The notes under the pieces were generated by a model, which searched no databases, was not told where the DNA came from, and saw only the letters and a list, made by a program, of their open reading frames with translations. The translations under genes were made by a program, and so were the position numbers. Of a stretch of DNA of 34,530 nt, positions 1 through 9,331 are shown one piece after another (positions within the stretch are counted from its first letter, which is position 1; every line of letters begins with the position of its first letter). This DNA comes from Polaromonas sp. (GTDB taxonomy: Bacteria; Pseudomonadota; Gammaproteobacteria; Burkholderiales; Burkholderiaceae), in NCBI GenBank assembly GCA_013823505.1, contig PNMH01000040.1:1-34530 (forward strand), written 5' to 3'.

Positions 1-1092
<1,092 letters not shown>

Positions 1093-1100
1093 GGGGTGGG

Positions 1101-1106
1101 ATTATC
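1101..1106 (-). promoter_or_regulatory. Possible -10 element for near-leaderless pth
   Basis: On the minus strand GATAAT (5 of 6 matches to TATAAT) ends 8 nt before the pth ATG. No Shine-Dalgarno lies in between and no good -35 was recognised. It lies downstream of the rplY terminator, where a pth promoter would be needed. Confidence 0.4.
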
Positions 1107-1130
1107 GGCAGGTAACTTGGGCACCATGCA

Positions 1131-1156
1131 AAACGGCCCGCCAAGGCGGGCCGTTT
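1131..1156 (-). terminator. Intrinsic terminator after rplY
   Basis: A perfect inverted repeat (arm AAACGGCCCGCC at 1131-1142, partner 1145-1156) with a very short loop. Read on the minus strand it ends in GTTTTGC, a short U tract. It lies between the rplY stop at 1184 and the pth start at 1092, so it should end or attenuate the prs-rplY transcript. Confidence 0.75.
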
Positions 1157-1183
1157 CAAGGCGGTCATCGGTCCGAAGACAGA

Positions 1184-1813
1184 TTACTTCTTTTTGCCTT
1201 TGGCGCCCTTTTTGTCGTCGACCGGTGCGGCCACAACAGCCACCACCACGTCTTCAACCGGCTCCACCACGGTGGCGATGGTCAGGTTCTTGCGGCCGTG
1301 CATCACGAGCTTGATGCCCTTGGGCAACTTGATGTCGCCGGTGTGAACGGTGCCGCCCTTGACGACTTCGCCGAGGTCAACGGTGATGTGCTCGGGCAAC
1401 TGGGTGGCCAGGCACTCGATTTCGATCTCGGTCATCACGTGGTTGATCAGGCACTTGTCGGTCTTGACCGCAGGCGAGTTCTCTTCGTTGATGAAGTGCA
1501 GCGGCACTTTCTTGTGCAGGCGGGTCTTGTCGTTCACACGCTGGAAGTCCACATGCAGCACGAGCGGCTTGTAGGGGTGGTACTGCACATCGCGCAGCAG
1601 CACTTTTTGCACGGTGCCGGCCACGTCCATCTCGAGGATGGAGGAGTGGAACGCTTCCTTCTTGAGGGCGTGCCACAGGGCGTTGTGATCGAGTTCGATC
1701 GTGGCGGCGGCTGTTTCACCACCAAAAACGATACCGGGCGTGCGACCGGTGTTGCGGAGACGGCGGCTCGCACCCGTACCCTGCTTGGCGCGCTCAAAAG
1801 CGACGAATTGCAT
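1184..1813 (-). CDS. rplY: 50S ribosomal protein L25, long CTC/TL5 form
   Basis: A 209-residue 5S-rRNA-binding ribosomal protein. The N-terminal L25 beta-barrel domain starts [20 protein letters not shown] and runs to about residue 95 ([13 protein letters not shown]). A second beta domain of the CTC family follows, and a Lys-rich end ([11 protein letters not shown]). Total length is over twice the 94-residue E. coli L25 and typical of the long form in betaproteobacteria. I chose the ATG at 1813 because AGGAG lies about 7 nt upstream and homology begins exactly there, although the frame stays open further upstream. It lies 101 nt downstream of prs on the same strand; prs-rplY-pth is a conserved order. 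Confidence 0.95.
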   Translation of the reverse strand: MQFVAFERAKQGTGASRRLRNTGRTPGIVFGGETAAATIELDHNALWHALKKEAFHSSILEMDVAGTVQKVLLRDVQYHPYKPLVLHVDFQRVNDKTRLHKKVPLHFINEENSPAVKTDKCLINHVMTEIEIECLATQLPEHITVDLGEVVKGGTVHTGDIKLPKGIKLVMHGRKNLTIATVVEPVEDVVVAVVAAPVDDKKGAKGKKK

Positions 1814-1859
1814 GACTGACTCCTGTGGAGGGGTTCCGCGACCAGAACGCCTCTGTTTC

Positions 1860-1884
1860 AAAAGAGCGACCCCCACCATGGGGG
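1860..1884 (-). terminator. Weak possible terminator between prs and rplY
   Basis: CCCCCA/TGGGGG hairpin at 1870-1884. On the minus strand a TTTT run follows after a few bases (complement of 1860-1863). The stem is short and the U tract displaced, so it may be only an attenuator or a chance inverted repeat. Confidence 0.3.
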
Positions 1885-1914
1885 CCACCCGCTTCTTGCT
1901 GCCTTCCGGGCCTC

Positions 1915-2889
1915 TTAGAAGAGGTTGTCCTGATCGGCAAACAAACTCATCACCGACTCGCCCGAAGCAATGCGCGCGATGGTTTCGGCCATCAGCGGTG
2001 CCACGGAAAGCTGGCGGATCTTGGCGCAGGCCTGGGCAGCTTGCGACAGGGGGATCGTGTTGGTGACCACCACTTCGTCGAGGGCGCTGCCCTTGGCGAT
2101 GCGTTCGATGGCCGGACCCGAAAAGATCGGGTGGGTGCAATACGCGTACACGTGTTTGGCGCCGCGCTCCTTGAGCACCTCGGCGGCTTTCACCAGCGTG
2201 CCGGCGGTGTCGATCATGTCGTCCATGATCACGCAGTTGCGGCCGTCGATATCGCCGATCACGTGCATGACTTCCGACACGTTGGCCTTGGGCCGGCGCT
2301 TGTCGATGATGGCCATGTCGCAGTTGAGCTGTTTGGCCAGCGCACGGGCGCGCACCACGCCGCCCACGTCGGGCGAAACGACCAGCAGGTCGGGGTAATT
2401 TTTCTGACGCAGGTCGCCCAGCAGCACGGGCGAGGCGTAAATGTTGTCCACGGGGATGTCGAAGAAGCCCTGGATCTGGTCGGCGTGCAAGTCCATGGTC
2501 AGCACGCGGTTCACGCCCACGGCGGTCAGCATGTTGGCCACGACCTTGGCCGAAATCGGCACACGGCCGGAGCGTGGGCGGCGGTCCTGGCGGGCGTAAC
2601 CGAAGTAGGGGATGACCGCCGAGATGCTCACAGCCGATGCGCGCTTGAGCGCGTCGACCATGATGATGAGTTCCATCAGGTTCTCGTTGGTCGGCGAGCA
2701 GGTGGACTGGATCACGAACACGTGGCGTGCGCGCACGTTTTGTGTGATTTCCACAGTGACTTCACCGTCGGAGAAGCGACCCACGTTGGCCGCACCGAGC
2801 TGGGTGCCCAGATGCTGTGCGATCTCTGCGGCCAACACCGGATTGGCGTTGCCGGTGAAGATCATGAAATCTGGCGGCTGAACTTGCAT
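1915..2889 (-). CDS. prs: Ribose-phosphate pyrophosphokinase (PRPP synthetase)
   Basis: A 324-residue class I enzyme that transfers the pyrophosphoryl group of ATP to ribose 5-phosphate to give PRPP, the precursor for purines, pyrimidines, NAD, His and Trp. Visible motifs: [12 protein letters not shown] near residue 37, the flexible catalytic loop [18 protein letters not shown] (95-112), the metal/ATP segment [17 protein letters not shown] (133-149), and the PRPP-binding loop DDMIDTAGT (223-231). Full length compared with the 315-residue E. coli enzyme. The ATG at 2889 gives the family's N-terminus and has GGGA upstream. tRNA-Gln and its terminator lie just upstream on the same strand, so prs probably has its own promoter in 2890-2932, though I could not identify a convincing one. 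Confidence 0.97.
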   Translation of the reverse strand: MQVQPPDFMIFTGNANPVLAAEIAQHLGTQLGAANVGRFSDGEVTVEITQNVRARHVFVIQSTCSPTNENLMELIIMVDALKRASAVSISAVIPYFGYARQDRRPRSGRVPISAKVVANMLTAVGVNRVLTMDLHADQIQGFFDIPVDNIYASPVLLGDLRQKNYPDLLVVSPDVGGVVRARALAKQLNCDMAIIDKRRPKANVSEVMHVIGDIDGRNCVIMDDMIDTAGTLVKAAEVLKERGAKHVYAYCTHPIFSGPAIERIAKGSALDEVVVTNTIPLSQAAQACAKIRQLSVAPLMAETIARIASGESVMSLFADQDNLF

Positions 2890-2932
2890 GGGGTTCCCAG
2901 CTGTTTGAGCGACGGCCCAAATGGATCGCCGT

Positions 2933-2959
2933 CAAAAAATGGCCGTTCGTGGAACGGCC
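2933..2959 (-). terminator. Intrinsic terminator after tRNA-Gln
   Basis: A perfect 8-bp stem GGCCGTTC (2941-2948) with GAACGGCC (2952-2959) and a 3-nt loop. On the minus strand it is followed by TTTTTT (complement of 2934-2939). It is placed between tRNA-Gln and prs and should separate the tRNA transcript from prs. Confidence 0.82.
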
Positions 2960-2987
2960 GGTTGGGTACGTGATGTGATGAAAACGG

Positions 2988-3064
2988 TGGCAGGGGAGGA
3001 AGGACTCGAACCCTCGCATGCTGGAATCAAAATCCAGTGCCTTTACCAACTTGGCGACTCCCCT
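2988..3064 (-). tRNA. tRNA-Gln (anticodon UUG)
   Basis: A 77-nt cloverleaf with encoded CCA. The acceptor arm AGGGGAG pairs with CTCCCCT, followed by discriminator G and CCA. The anticodon arm is CTGGA, loop TTTTGAT, TCCAG, giving anticodon TTG. The T arm holds GTTCGAGTC. A tRNA-Gln between ispE and prs is a conserved placement in beta- and gammaproteobacteria. Confidence 0.96.
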
Positions 3065-3158
3065 ACGCAGGCGATCTGTTCAGCGTGAAGCCGGACACAC
3101 CACCAAAAAACCTTGTCGCAGGTTGCTCAACCACTGCCTGGGCTGACGCTGGCCGATT

Positions 3159-4067
3159 CTAATCGGAGCACCAGTCGAGCAATGGATGGACATCCATGTT
3201 GCTGCATTCACGAACCGTCCAATCGCCCGGGGCGGTGGTCAGTTGCATGGTCTGCGGCATCTGCGCAAACACCGCCGTCCCCGATCCGGTCATGCGCCCC
3301 TGCAAACCTTGGTTTTGCAACCACTGTATGCAGTGCCCCACCTCGGGGCACAGCGCCTGCGCCACGGGTTGAAGATCGTTGTGTCCGAGAGCCAGAATTC
3401 TCTGGACATCAATCACCCCAATTACTTGGGCGTCTTCTCGCGAGTCGTTTGCAGCAAAGCCTTGGATTGTAGCAGTTTTTGTGTCCCGTTTGAGTTCGGG
3501 CGCGCTGAAGATGCGTTGGGTGGACGCTCCGCCGGGTGGCTTGACCACCACAAACCTCGAATTGGGCAGTTGCAACGGCGTCAGTAGCTCTCCCACACCT
3601 TCGACCCAGGCGTGCCGCCCGCCGATGAAAAAGGGCACATCAGCGCCCAGTTGGAGTCCGATGGTCGAGAGCTGTGATCGGGACATGCCCAGCCCCCAGA
3701 GGCGGTTGAGCGCCAGCAGGGTGGTGGCCGCGTCCGACGAGCCCCCGCCCATGCCGGCCTCGGCCGGCAAGTTCTTTTCAAGGGCGATGTGCACGCCGAG
3801 GCTGCACCCGGTGGCGGCCTGCAGAGCCTTTGCGGCGCGCACCGAGAGGTCTTCGGCCGGCAGCGATCCTGGCGTGAGGTCCTCACGACTGATGTGGCCG
3901 TCCGTCCGCAGGTCGAAATGCAGACGATCGCACCAGTCGATCAACATGAACACAGATTGGAGCAGGTGGTAGCCGTCGTCGCGCCGCCCGGTGATGTGCA
4001 GGAACAGGTTGAGCTTGGCGGGCGCCGGCACGTCGAGCAAGCGCAGCAAAGGGTTCCTTCGACTCAT
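3159..4067 (-). CDS. ispE: 4-diphosphocytidyl-2-C-methyl-D-erythritol kinase
   Basis: A 302-residue GHMP-family kinase that phosphorylates CDP-methylerythritol in the MEP pathway to isopentenyl diphosphate. Motif 1 is PAPAKLNLFLHITGRRDDGYH (14-34) with the substrate-binding Lys/Asn. The ATP-binding motif 2 is PAEAGMGGGSSDAA (101-114), and motif 3 near the C-terminus is GRMTGSGTAVFA. Length is normal for the family (E. coli 283). The ATG at 4065-4067 overlaps the TGA of lolB by 4 nt (ATGA), which decides the start and implies translational coupling; the frame is open further upstream through lolB but that part is not homologous. It is the last protein gene of the TPR-lolB-ispE unit, before tRNA-Gln. 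Confidence 0.97.
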   Translation of the reverse strand: MSRRNPLLRLLDVPAPAKLNLFLHITGRRDDGYHLLQSVFMLIDWCDRLHFDLRTDGHISREDLTPGSLPAEDLSVRAAKALQAATGCSLGVHIALEKNLPAEAGMGGGSSDAATTLLALNRLWGLGMSRSQLSTIGLQLGADVPFFIGGRHAWVEGVGELLTPLQLPNSRFVVVKPPGGASTQRIFSAPELKRDTKTATIQGFAANDSREDAQVIGVIDVQRILALGHNDLQPVAQALCPEVGHCIQWLQNQGLQGRMTGSGTAVFAQMPQTMQLTTAPGDWTVRECSNMDVHPLLDWCSD

Positions 4068-4537
4068 GGTTGCACGACGACCCGTAGCTCGGCAGTTGGC
4101 GTGGGCGAGATCCGGCGAGCCGTGATCCGCCCTTCGGTTTGGCGCGTCAGATCGGCCTGCCAGCCGGGCACGTCGCCCGCCCTTCCGCGAAGCCAGCCGA
4201 ACAAGGCGGCCACCGGAACAGGCGTGCCGCTGAGTTCGGTGGTGAGTGCGTCCAGGCTGCCCCGGCGGGTGACCTGACCACCCTGGCGCATTTCCGCACT
4301 GCCAGGCAGCCACGTGACCGTGGCGATGGACGTTCCCAATGGCGAAGTGAGCTGCAACTCGCCGGCATCCGGTGTTCCACGCAACTCGAACCCCGCCGAA
4401 AAAGACTGTGGTGGATCGCTTTGCACGGTCATGGCCAGACGGCCGCTCCAGAGTTCTTCACCGGGCTGCACTGCGCGTTGTGGCGTGGCGCAGGCGCTCA
4501 GCAAGGCCACGGTGGCCAACAGCACTAGCCACCTCAT
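4064..4537 (-). CDS. lolB: Outer-membrane lipoprotein receptor LolB
   Basis: A 157-residue lipoprotein that accepts lipoproteins from LolA in the periplasm and inserts them into the outer membrane. The first 15 residues form a lipoprotein signal peptide (MRWLVLLATVALLSA) ending in the lipobox L13-S-A-C16, and A17 follows, compatible with outer-membrane sorting. The mature part has LolB-like features: WSGRLAMTV, the repeated beta pattern, and LTSPLGTSIATVTW. It is somewhat shorter than E. coli LolB (207). The ATG at 4535-4537 overlaps the TGA of the TPR gene, and the lolB stop overlaps the ispE start, both ATGA. Its position directly before ispE supports the assignment, since overall LolB similarity is always weak. 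Confidence 0.9.
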   Translation of the reverse strand: MRWLVLLATVALLSACATPQRAVQPGEELWSGRLAMTVQSDPPQSFSAGFELRGTPDAGELQLTSPLGTSIATVTWLPGSAEMRQGGQVTRRGSLDALTTELSGTPVPVAALFGWLRGRAGDVPGWQADLTRQTEGRITARRISPTPTAELRVVVQP

Positions 4538-6387
4538 GGCTTGACGCGCAGGCGCTTGAGCGTTCCTTGCAGGGTCTCGTTGTCCGCTGACAGCAGCAGG
4601 CCTTCTCGCCAGACCTTGAGTGCCTGGTCGCGTTGTCCTTGCGACCACAGCACTTCCCCGAGGTGCGCTGCAATTTCCGGATCGGGCCGCTTGCCGTAGG
4701 CTGCCTGAAGGATTTCCAGCGCACGCTTCGTATTGCCCAGACGGAATTCCACCCAACCGAGGCTGTCTTGAATGTACGCATCGCCCGGCGCGAGCTCCAC
4801 CGCCTTTTCGATCAGCTTCTTGGCTTCGGGCAGACGCACATTGCGGTCGGCGAGCGAGTAACCCAAGGCGTTGTAGGCGTGGTGGAAATCGGGTTTGGCT
4901 TCGATCAGTGCGCGCAGCAGCACTTCCATGTCGGCTGGCTTGCCCGCCTTCTCGGCCATCATGGCCTGGTCGTACCGCAGATCCGCCTCATCGGGGAAGC
5001 GGGCCACGGCTTCACCATAGATCTCGTAGGCCTCCTTCCAGAGCTTGAAGTCGCGCAAGAGCTGCGCCTCGGCCACCAACTTGAGTCGAGCGTCTTCAGG
5101 ACGGCGTTCCGGTTGGCTGCGCAACAAGGCCCGGGCTTGCGGCATCTGGCCCTGTCGGGCCAACAGCGACGCTCGCCGCATCTGTGCCGCCATGATGTCG
5201 TCGGCGTTTTCAATGCGGTCCAGCCAGGCATTGGCGGCTGGGAAATCCTGCCGTTTCTCGGCGATCTGCGCCATCATCAAATAGGCCTGCGTGAGGCCGC
5301 GGGCTGAACGTTCGTCACCCGCTTGACGAGCCAGCGCCATGTATTTTTCAAGTGACGCAGTTGCTGCGGGCAGGGCGTTTTCCTGCAACTGCAATGAGCC
5401 CAGCAAAAGCCAGGGTTCTGCCTGCTCGGACTGTCGGGCGGTGAGCTTTTCGAGCTGGGCGCGGGCTTCCATGTTGCGCTGCGTGTCGATCAGGATGCGG
5501 GCATAGGCCAGTGAAACAGCCGTGTCAGCGGAGGTGGTGATGCTGCTGGCTTCAAGCTGCTGGCGCACGATGGGCTCAGCTTGTTGCTCGCCGCGCTCCA
5601 TGAGTTCCAGTGCCAGCAGCGCCGGGAAGGGCGAGCCTGGCTCAGCGGTGTGTCCGAGGCGCGCCGAGACCAGCGCCTCGGGCAACTGGTCTTGCGCGAG
5701 GTACATGCGGCCAATCGATGTGAAGGCCGCGGCCGCATGAGCAGGCTGTTTGAGATAAGGCCCTAAGGCTTCACGAACCACCGCTGCTGCCTGGCTCTTG
5801 TCGGTGACGCGTGAGTAGGTTTGGGGGATCGCGTTGATGGTGTCGTTGCGATCGGCTGCCGACGCCTCTTTCAAGATTGCCTGCAGAACCTGCCCGGTTT
5901 CGCTCACCCGGTTGAGGGCCAGCAAGATCTGCAGCTCGAAGCGCCGGGCTTCCGTGCTGCCAGGCAACTCTTGTGTCCAGGCTCGCGCTGCCGCCAGTGC
6001 GGCCTCGCCGGACCTGGCCTGCAATGCCACTTCAACCGCGCGGCGGTAAAGCAGGGGGTCGCGCTGTTTGCGCGCCGCGTCGAGGATGAATGAATAACCG
6101 GTGCCGGGCTCGCCCGCGCGCACGTTGAGCTCACCGAGTAACAGTTGATAAAAGAGGGGCGCGTTCAGTGCCGAATTCACCACCAAGCCGACACCCGGTG
6201 TTGCCGCAGTGGCTGCTTCTGGCGGGGTGGGGGAGGGTACGGACTGAGCCCATGCACCCCAGACACAACTGGCCGCAGCCACCGCGATGGCCGTTTGGCG
6301 AACCAGCCTTGAGTGATTCGCCAGGCGCCAAATTGATGAGTGAGCACGCTGGGTGGACGTGCCTTCGACGCTGTGCAAGGTATTCAT
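4534..6387 (-). CDS. Exported tetratricopeptide-repeat protein
   Basis: A 617-residue protein of predicted all-helical TPR repeats. An extended signal peptide is visible: a basic N-region (to about R30), hydrophobic QTAIAVAAASCVWGAWA, and a probable cleavage at AWA-QS near residue 47. Degenerate TPR motifs run through most of the rest (for example EPWLLLGSLQLQENALPAATASLEKY; near the C-terminus HAYNALGYSLADRN and DSLGWVEFRLGNTKRALEIL). Proteins of this kind beside lolB are common in betaproteobacteria; a scaffold role in envelope assembly or lipoprotein transport is plausible by context but unproven. No enzyme domain is seen. TATCAT lies exactly 6 nt before the ATG and there is no Shine-Dalgarno, suggesting a leaderless start. 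It is the first gene of a coupled TPR-lolB-ispE unit. Confidence 0.87.
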   Translation of the reverse strand: MNTLHSVEGTSTQRAHSSIWRLANHSRLVRQTAIAVAAASCVWGAWAQSVPSPTPPEAATAATPGVGLVVNSALNAPLFYQLLLGELNVRAGEPGTGYSFILDAARKQRDPLLYRRAVEVALQARSGEAALAAARAWTQELPGSTEARRFELQILLALNRVSETGQVLQAILKEASAADRNDTINAIPQTYSRVTDKSQAAAVVREALGPYLKQPAHAAAAFTSIGRMYLAQDQLPEALVSARLGHTAEPGSPFPALLALELMERGEQQAEPIVRQQLEASSITTSADTAVSLAYARILIDTQRNMEARAQLEKLTARQSEQAEPWLLLGSLQLQENALPAATASLEKYMALARQAGDERSARGLTQAYLMMAQIAEKRQDFPAANAWLDRIENADDIMAAQMRRASLLARQGQMPQARALLRSQPERRPEDARLKLVAEAQLLRDFKLWKEAYEIYGEAVARFPDEADLRYDQAMMAEKAGKPADMEVLLRALIEAKPDFHHAYNALGYSLADRNVRLPEAKKLIEKAVELAPGDAYIQDSLGWVEFRLGNTKRALEILQAAYGKRPDPEIAAHLGEVLWSQGQRDQALKVWREGLLLSADNETLQGTLKRLRVKP

Positions 6388-6393
6388 CGGGTC

Positions 6394-6399
6394 ATGATA
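6394..6399 (-). promoter_or_regulatory. Possible -10 element for a leaderless TPR-lolB-ispE mRNA
   Basis: On the minus strand TATCAT (5 of 6 to consensus) is followed by the six bases GACCCG and the ATG of the TPR gene. Initiation at the usual distance would fall on the ATG. No convincing -35 was found. Confidence 0.4.
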
Positions 6400-6478
6400 A
6401 TGGAAGGTTTTTGGGGCGCTGAGGTCTGATCAGAAGACCGCACCAGCGTTCCGGATGCTTGAAAGAAAACGCCTTCCC

Positions 6479-7294
6479 ATGCCCGAACTCCCCGAAGTTG
6501 AAGTCACCCGGCGCAGCTTCGCCGACCGCATCGCCGGGGCCTCGATCTTGCGCCTGCAGATGGGCAAACCGCTGCGCTGGCCACTGGGCTGCGAAGAGCA
6601 ATCCTTGCAGGGACGTTCTGTGTTGTCCGTGACCCGGCGTGGGAAGTACCTGCTGCTCAATCTTGACCGGGGGCTCTTGCTGGTGCACCTGGGCATGTCG
6701 GGCAGCCTGCAGTTTGACCATGCTTTGCCGCCGCGGGGTGTTCACGATCACTTCGAGTTGCTGACGACCCGCGGCACCTTGCGATTGCACGATCCCCGGC
6801 GGTTCGGCGCGGTGGTTCATGCCGATGCGCTGGACAGCGCCACAGCGAACAAGCTGCTGGGCGGGCTGGGCGTGGAGCCGCTGGAGGCGGGGTTTGATCC
6901 CTTGGCGTTTCACCGCGCCTTGCAATTGCGTCGCTCGGCGATCAAACAGGTGTTGTTGTCCGGTGACATCGTGGTGGGTGTGGGCAACATTTATGCCTCG
7001 GAGGCCTTGTTCATGGCCGGCATACGGCCCACGCTGCGCGCCGATCGACTGAGCAAGCCGCGTGCGGCGCGCCTGCACGGCGCCATCGTTCAAGTGCTGA
7101 CCCGCGCGGTGGCGCTGGGCGGCAGTACTTTGCGAGACTTCTCCAGTGCCGAGGGACAGTCGGGTTACTTCCAGCTCGATGCGTTTGTCTACGGGCGGGA
7201 AGGGCAACCCTGCAGGGTGTGTGGTACCCCCATCAAAGCCATTCGCCAAGGCCAACGATCGACATTTTTTTGCACCTCCTGCCAGAAGGGTTGA
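6479..7294 (+). CDS. mutM: Formamidopyrimidine-DNA glycosylase
   Basis: A 271-residue bifunctional glycosylase/AP lyase that removes 8-oxoguanine opposite C and formamidopyrimidines. The start at 6479 is fixed by chemistry: the N-terminus must read M-P-E-L-P-E so that processed P2 is the nucleophile and E3 the general acid. An upstream in-frame ATG at 6455 would bury P2. K56 in TRRGKYLLL is the beta-site lysine. The C-terminus has the zinc finger CRVCG...FFCTSCQ (C-x2-C-x16-C-x2-C), which binds DNA. It is divergent from the TPR operon and followed, 93 nt on, by a dynamin-like GTPase gene and then mutY, its partner in the GO system. Confidence 0.98.
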   Translation: MPELPEVEVTRRSFADRIAGASILRLQMGKPLRWPLGCEEQSLQGRSVLSVTRRGKYLLLNLDRGLLLVHLGMSGSLQFDHALPPRGVHDHFELLTTRGTLRLHDPRRFGAVVHADALDSATANKLLGGLGVEPLEAGFDPLAFHRALQLRRSAIKQVLLSGDIVVGVGNIYASEALFMAGIRPTLRADRLSKPRAARLHGAIVQVLTRAVALGGSTLRDFSSAEGQSGYFQLDAFVYGREGQPCRVCGTPIKAIRQGQRSTFFCTSCQKG

Positions 7295-7353
7295 TCACGC
7301 GATCAGCCCGGCTGTCGGGCATGCAGGCCGCCCGGTTTTGTGAGGGAGGCCGA

Positions 7354-7362
7354 TGCTATATT
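7354..7362 (+). promoter_or_regulatory. Possible extended -10 promoter for the GTPase-mutY unit
   Basis: TG-C-TATATT: a TGn extension at 7354-7356 followed by TATATT at 7357-7362 (5 of 6 to consensus), about 25 nt before the GTPase ATG. No clear -35 is seen, as expected for extended -10 promoters. It would let the GTPase and mutY be expressed separately from mutM. Confidence 0.4.
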
Positions 7363-7387
7363 GGCCGGTGATCACTACATCAGACCT

Positions 7388-9331
7388 ATGAGTTTCAATC
7401 AGGAATTTGATCAACATGGCGTTTGGCGCAAGCAGTTTGCGTTGCGCCTGCGCCTGCTTGCGGAGTGGTTGACCGACCATGACCTGATGGAGCCCGGCAT
7501 TCGTGAGCGCCTCGACGGTCTGCACGCCCAGGTCAAGAACGACAAGATCATGGTGGCCTTCGTGGCCGAGTTCTCCCGCGGCAAATCGGAGCTGATCAAC
7601 GCGGTGTTTTTTGCCGGCTACGGCCGCCGCATCATGCCGGCGAGCGCCGGGCGCACCACCATGTGCCCCACCGAGCTGGGCTACGACGCGGAAGTGCCGC
7701 CCTGCCTGCGACTGTTGCCCATTGAAACGCGTTTGCAACCTTTGTCGCTGCTGGACTGGCGCAATGCCCCCGACAAGTGGGAGCGCGTGGATCTGGATGT
7801 CAACGATCCCAAACAATTGGCACGCGCCATTCAAAAGGTGGCCGAAGTTCGCCGGGTCACGCTGGATGAAGCGCGCGGCCTGGGTTTCTGGAGCGATGAA
7901 TCGCCCGAAGACAACCCGCTGACCGGCGCCGATGGCACGGTGGAAGTGCCCAAGTGGCGCCACGCCCTGATCAACATGGCGCACCCGTTGCTCAAGCAGG
8001 GGCTGGTGATTCTGGACACGCCCGGTCTGAACGCCATTGGTGCCGAGCCCGAACTGACCGTGAGCCTGCTGCCCCAGGCGCAGGCGGTGGTGTTCATCCT
8101 CGCGGCAGACACCGGGGTGACCAAGTCCGACCTCACCATCTGGCGCCAGCACTTGTCCGTGTTGGGCGAGGGCAAAGAGTCGCGCCTGGTGGTGCTGAAC
8201 AAGATCGACACCATGTGGGACGCGCTGAGCTCGCCTGAGCAGGTGCAGCTGCAGATCGCATCGCAACGCACCGACTCAGCCGAGATTCTGGGCCTTTCAC
8301 CCCGCCAGGTGCTGGCCGTGTCGGCTCAGAAGGGCTTGCTGGCCAAGGTCAATCGCGACAAGAAACTGTTGGCAGCCAGCAACCTGATGGAGCTGGAAAC
8401 AGCCTTGGGCGTGGACCTGCTGGGCCAGCGACGCAAGATTTTGAGCGCAGCGGTGGCCACCGGCATCCAGTCCTTGCGGGTGGAGACCACGCGCATGGTG
8501 CACACACGCTCGCGCGATCTGGTCGAGCAGATCCAGGAGCTCGAAGGCCTGCGTGGCAAGAACGCTGGCGTGATCAAGCAAATGCGCTTGCGCATCGAGC
8601 AGGAGCAAGCCGATTTCGACGCCAGCGGCGCCAAGATTCAGGCGGTGCGTTCGGTGCATTTGCGTTTGCTTAAAGACCTGTTTGCCATGCTCAGCTCCAC
8701 GCACCTCAAGGCCGAGGTGGCGGTGCTGTCGAAAGCGCTTCGGCAGCCGGGCATCAAGCTGGGCGTGCGCCGTGCCTACGACCACACCTTTGACCGGCTG
8801 CGCGCCGACATGTCCAAGGCCGATGGCATGGCGGGCGACATCCAGTCCATGCTGGAAGGCAGCTTCAAGAGCCTGAACGCCGAGTACGGCTTCTCGCTGC
8901 AGGCGCCCACGCCGCCCCAGCTGGCCCAGTACGTGAAAGACCTCGACCTGATCGAGAAAAGCCACTTGCAGTACTTGAGCCTGGGCAACGCGCTCAAGTT
9001 GGCGAATCCCGAGTTCGCCGAACGCCTGGCGCGTGCGCTCATGAGCCGCTTGCGGGTGGTGTACGACACAGCAGTCAACGAGGTGGAGTTGTGGAACAAG
9101 TCGGCGGCGGCACAACTGGATGCCCAGCTGCGCGAGCGCCGCCGCAACTTCACCCGCCGCATTGAAGCCGTCTCGCGCATCCAGCAAGCCGCGGGCGGGC
9201 TTGACGAGCGCATTCGCGAGCTTCAGACCCACCAGGCCAAGCTCAATCTGCTCGATGCCAAGCTGTCCGAGCTGACCGACCACCTGCTGGCCGCGCCTGA
9301 CGAAGAGCCCGCCGAAGCCCTGGCGGCATGA
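7388..9331 (+). CDS. Dynamin-like large GTPase
   Basis: A 647-residue protein with an N-terminal dynamin-family GTPase domain and a long helical C-terminus. Visible G motifs: P-loop AEFSRGKSE (60-68; the usual first Gly is Ala), switch-I threonines in SAGRTTMCPTE (87-97), G3 LDTPGLN (209-215) and G4 NKID (271-274). From about residue 380 it is rich in heptad-like Leu/Ala and charged residues (coiled coil), with no clear transmembrane hairpin. Bacterial dynamin-like proteins remodel or protect membranes, but no specific role can be read here. I chose MSFNQEF at 7388; an ATG at 7340 is in frame but adds an unrelated-looking 16 residues. Its TGA overlaps the mutY ATG (ATGA), so it is translationally coupled to a DNA-repair gene. 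Confidence 0.9.
   Translation: MSFNQEFDQHGVWRKQFALRLRLLAEWLTDHDLMEPGIRERLDGLHAQVKNDKIMVAFVAEFSRGKSELINAVFFAGYGRRIMPASAGRTTMCPTELGYDAEVPPCLRLLPIETRLQPLSLLDWRNAPDKWERVDLDVNDPKQLARAIQKVAEVRRVTLDEARGLGFWSDESPEDNPLTGADGTVEVPKWRHALINMAHPLLKQGLVILDTPGLNAIGAEPELTVSLLPQAQAVVFILAADTGVTKSDLTIWRQHLSVLGEGKESRLVVLNKIDTMWDALSSPEQVQLQIASQRTDSAEILGLSPRQVLAVSAQKGLLAKVNRDKKLLAASNLMELETALGVDLLGQRRKILSAAVATGIQSLRVETTRMVHTRSRDLVEQIQELEGLRGKNAGVIKQMRLRIEQEQADFDASGAKIQAVRSVHLRLLKDLFAMLSSTHLKAEVAVLSKALRQPGIKLGVRRAYDHTFDRLRADMSKADGMAGDIQSMLEGSFKSLNAEYGFSLQAPTPPQLAQYVKDLDLIEKSHLQYLSLGNALKLANPEFAERLARALMSRLRVVYDTAVNEVELWNKSAAAQLDAQLRERRRNFTRRIEAVSRIQQAAGGLDERIRELQTHQAKLNLLDAKLSELTDHLLAAPDEEPAEALAA

Noticed and set aside
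1840..1914. CCGGAAGG followed by AGCA on the minus strand, like the conserved loop of SRP 4.5S RNA (ffs)
   Set aside because: The flanking bases do not form the long hairpin of an SRP RNA: no matching 5' arm exists upstream, which is the end of prs. Probably chance.
6455..6478. Earlier ATG for mutM adding eight residues
   Set aside because: Fpg enzymes need Pro at position 2 as the nucleophile; only the ATG at 6479 gives MPELPE.
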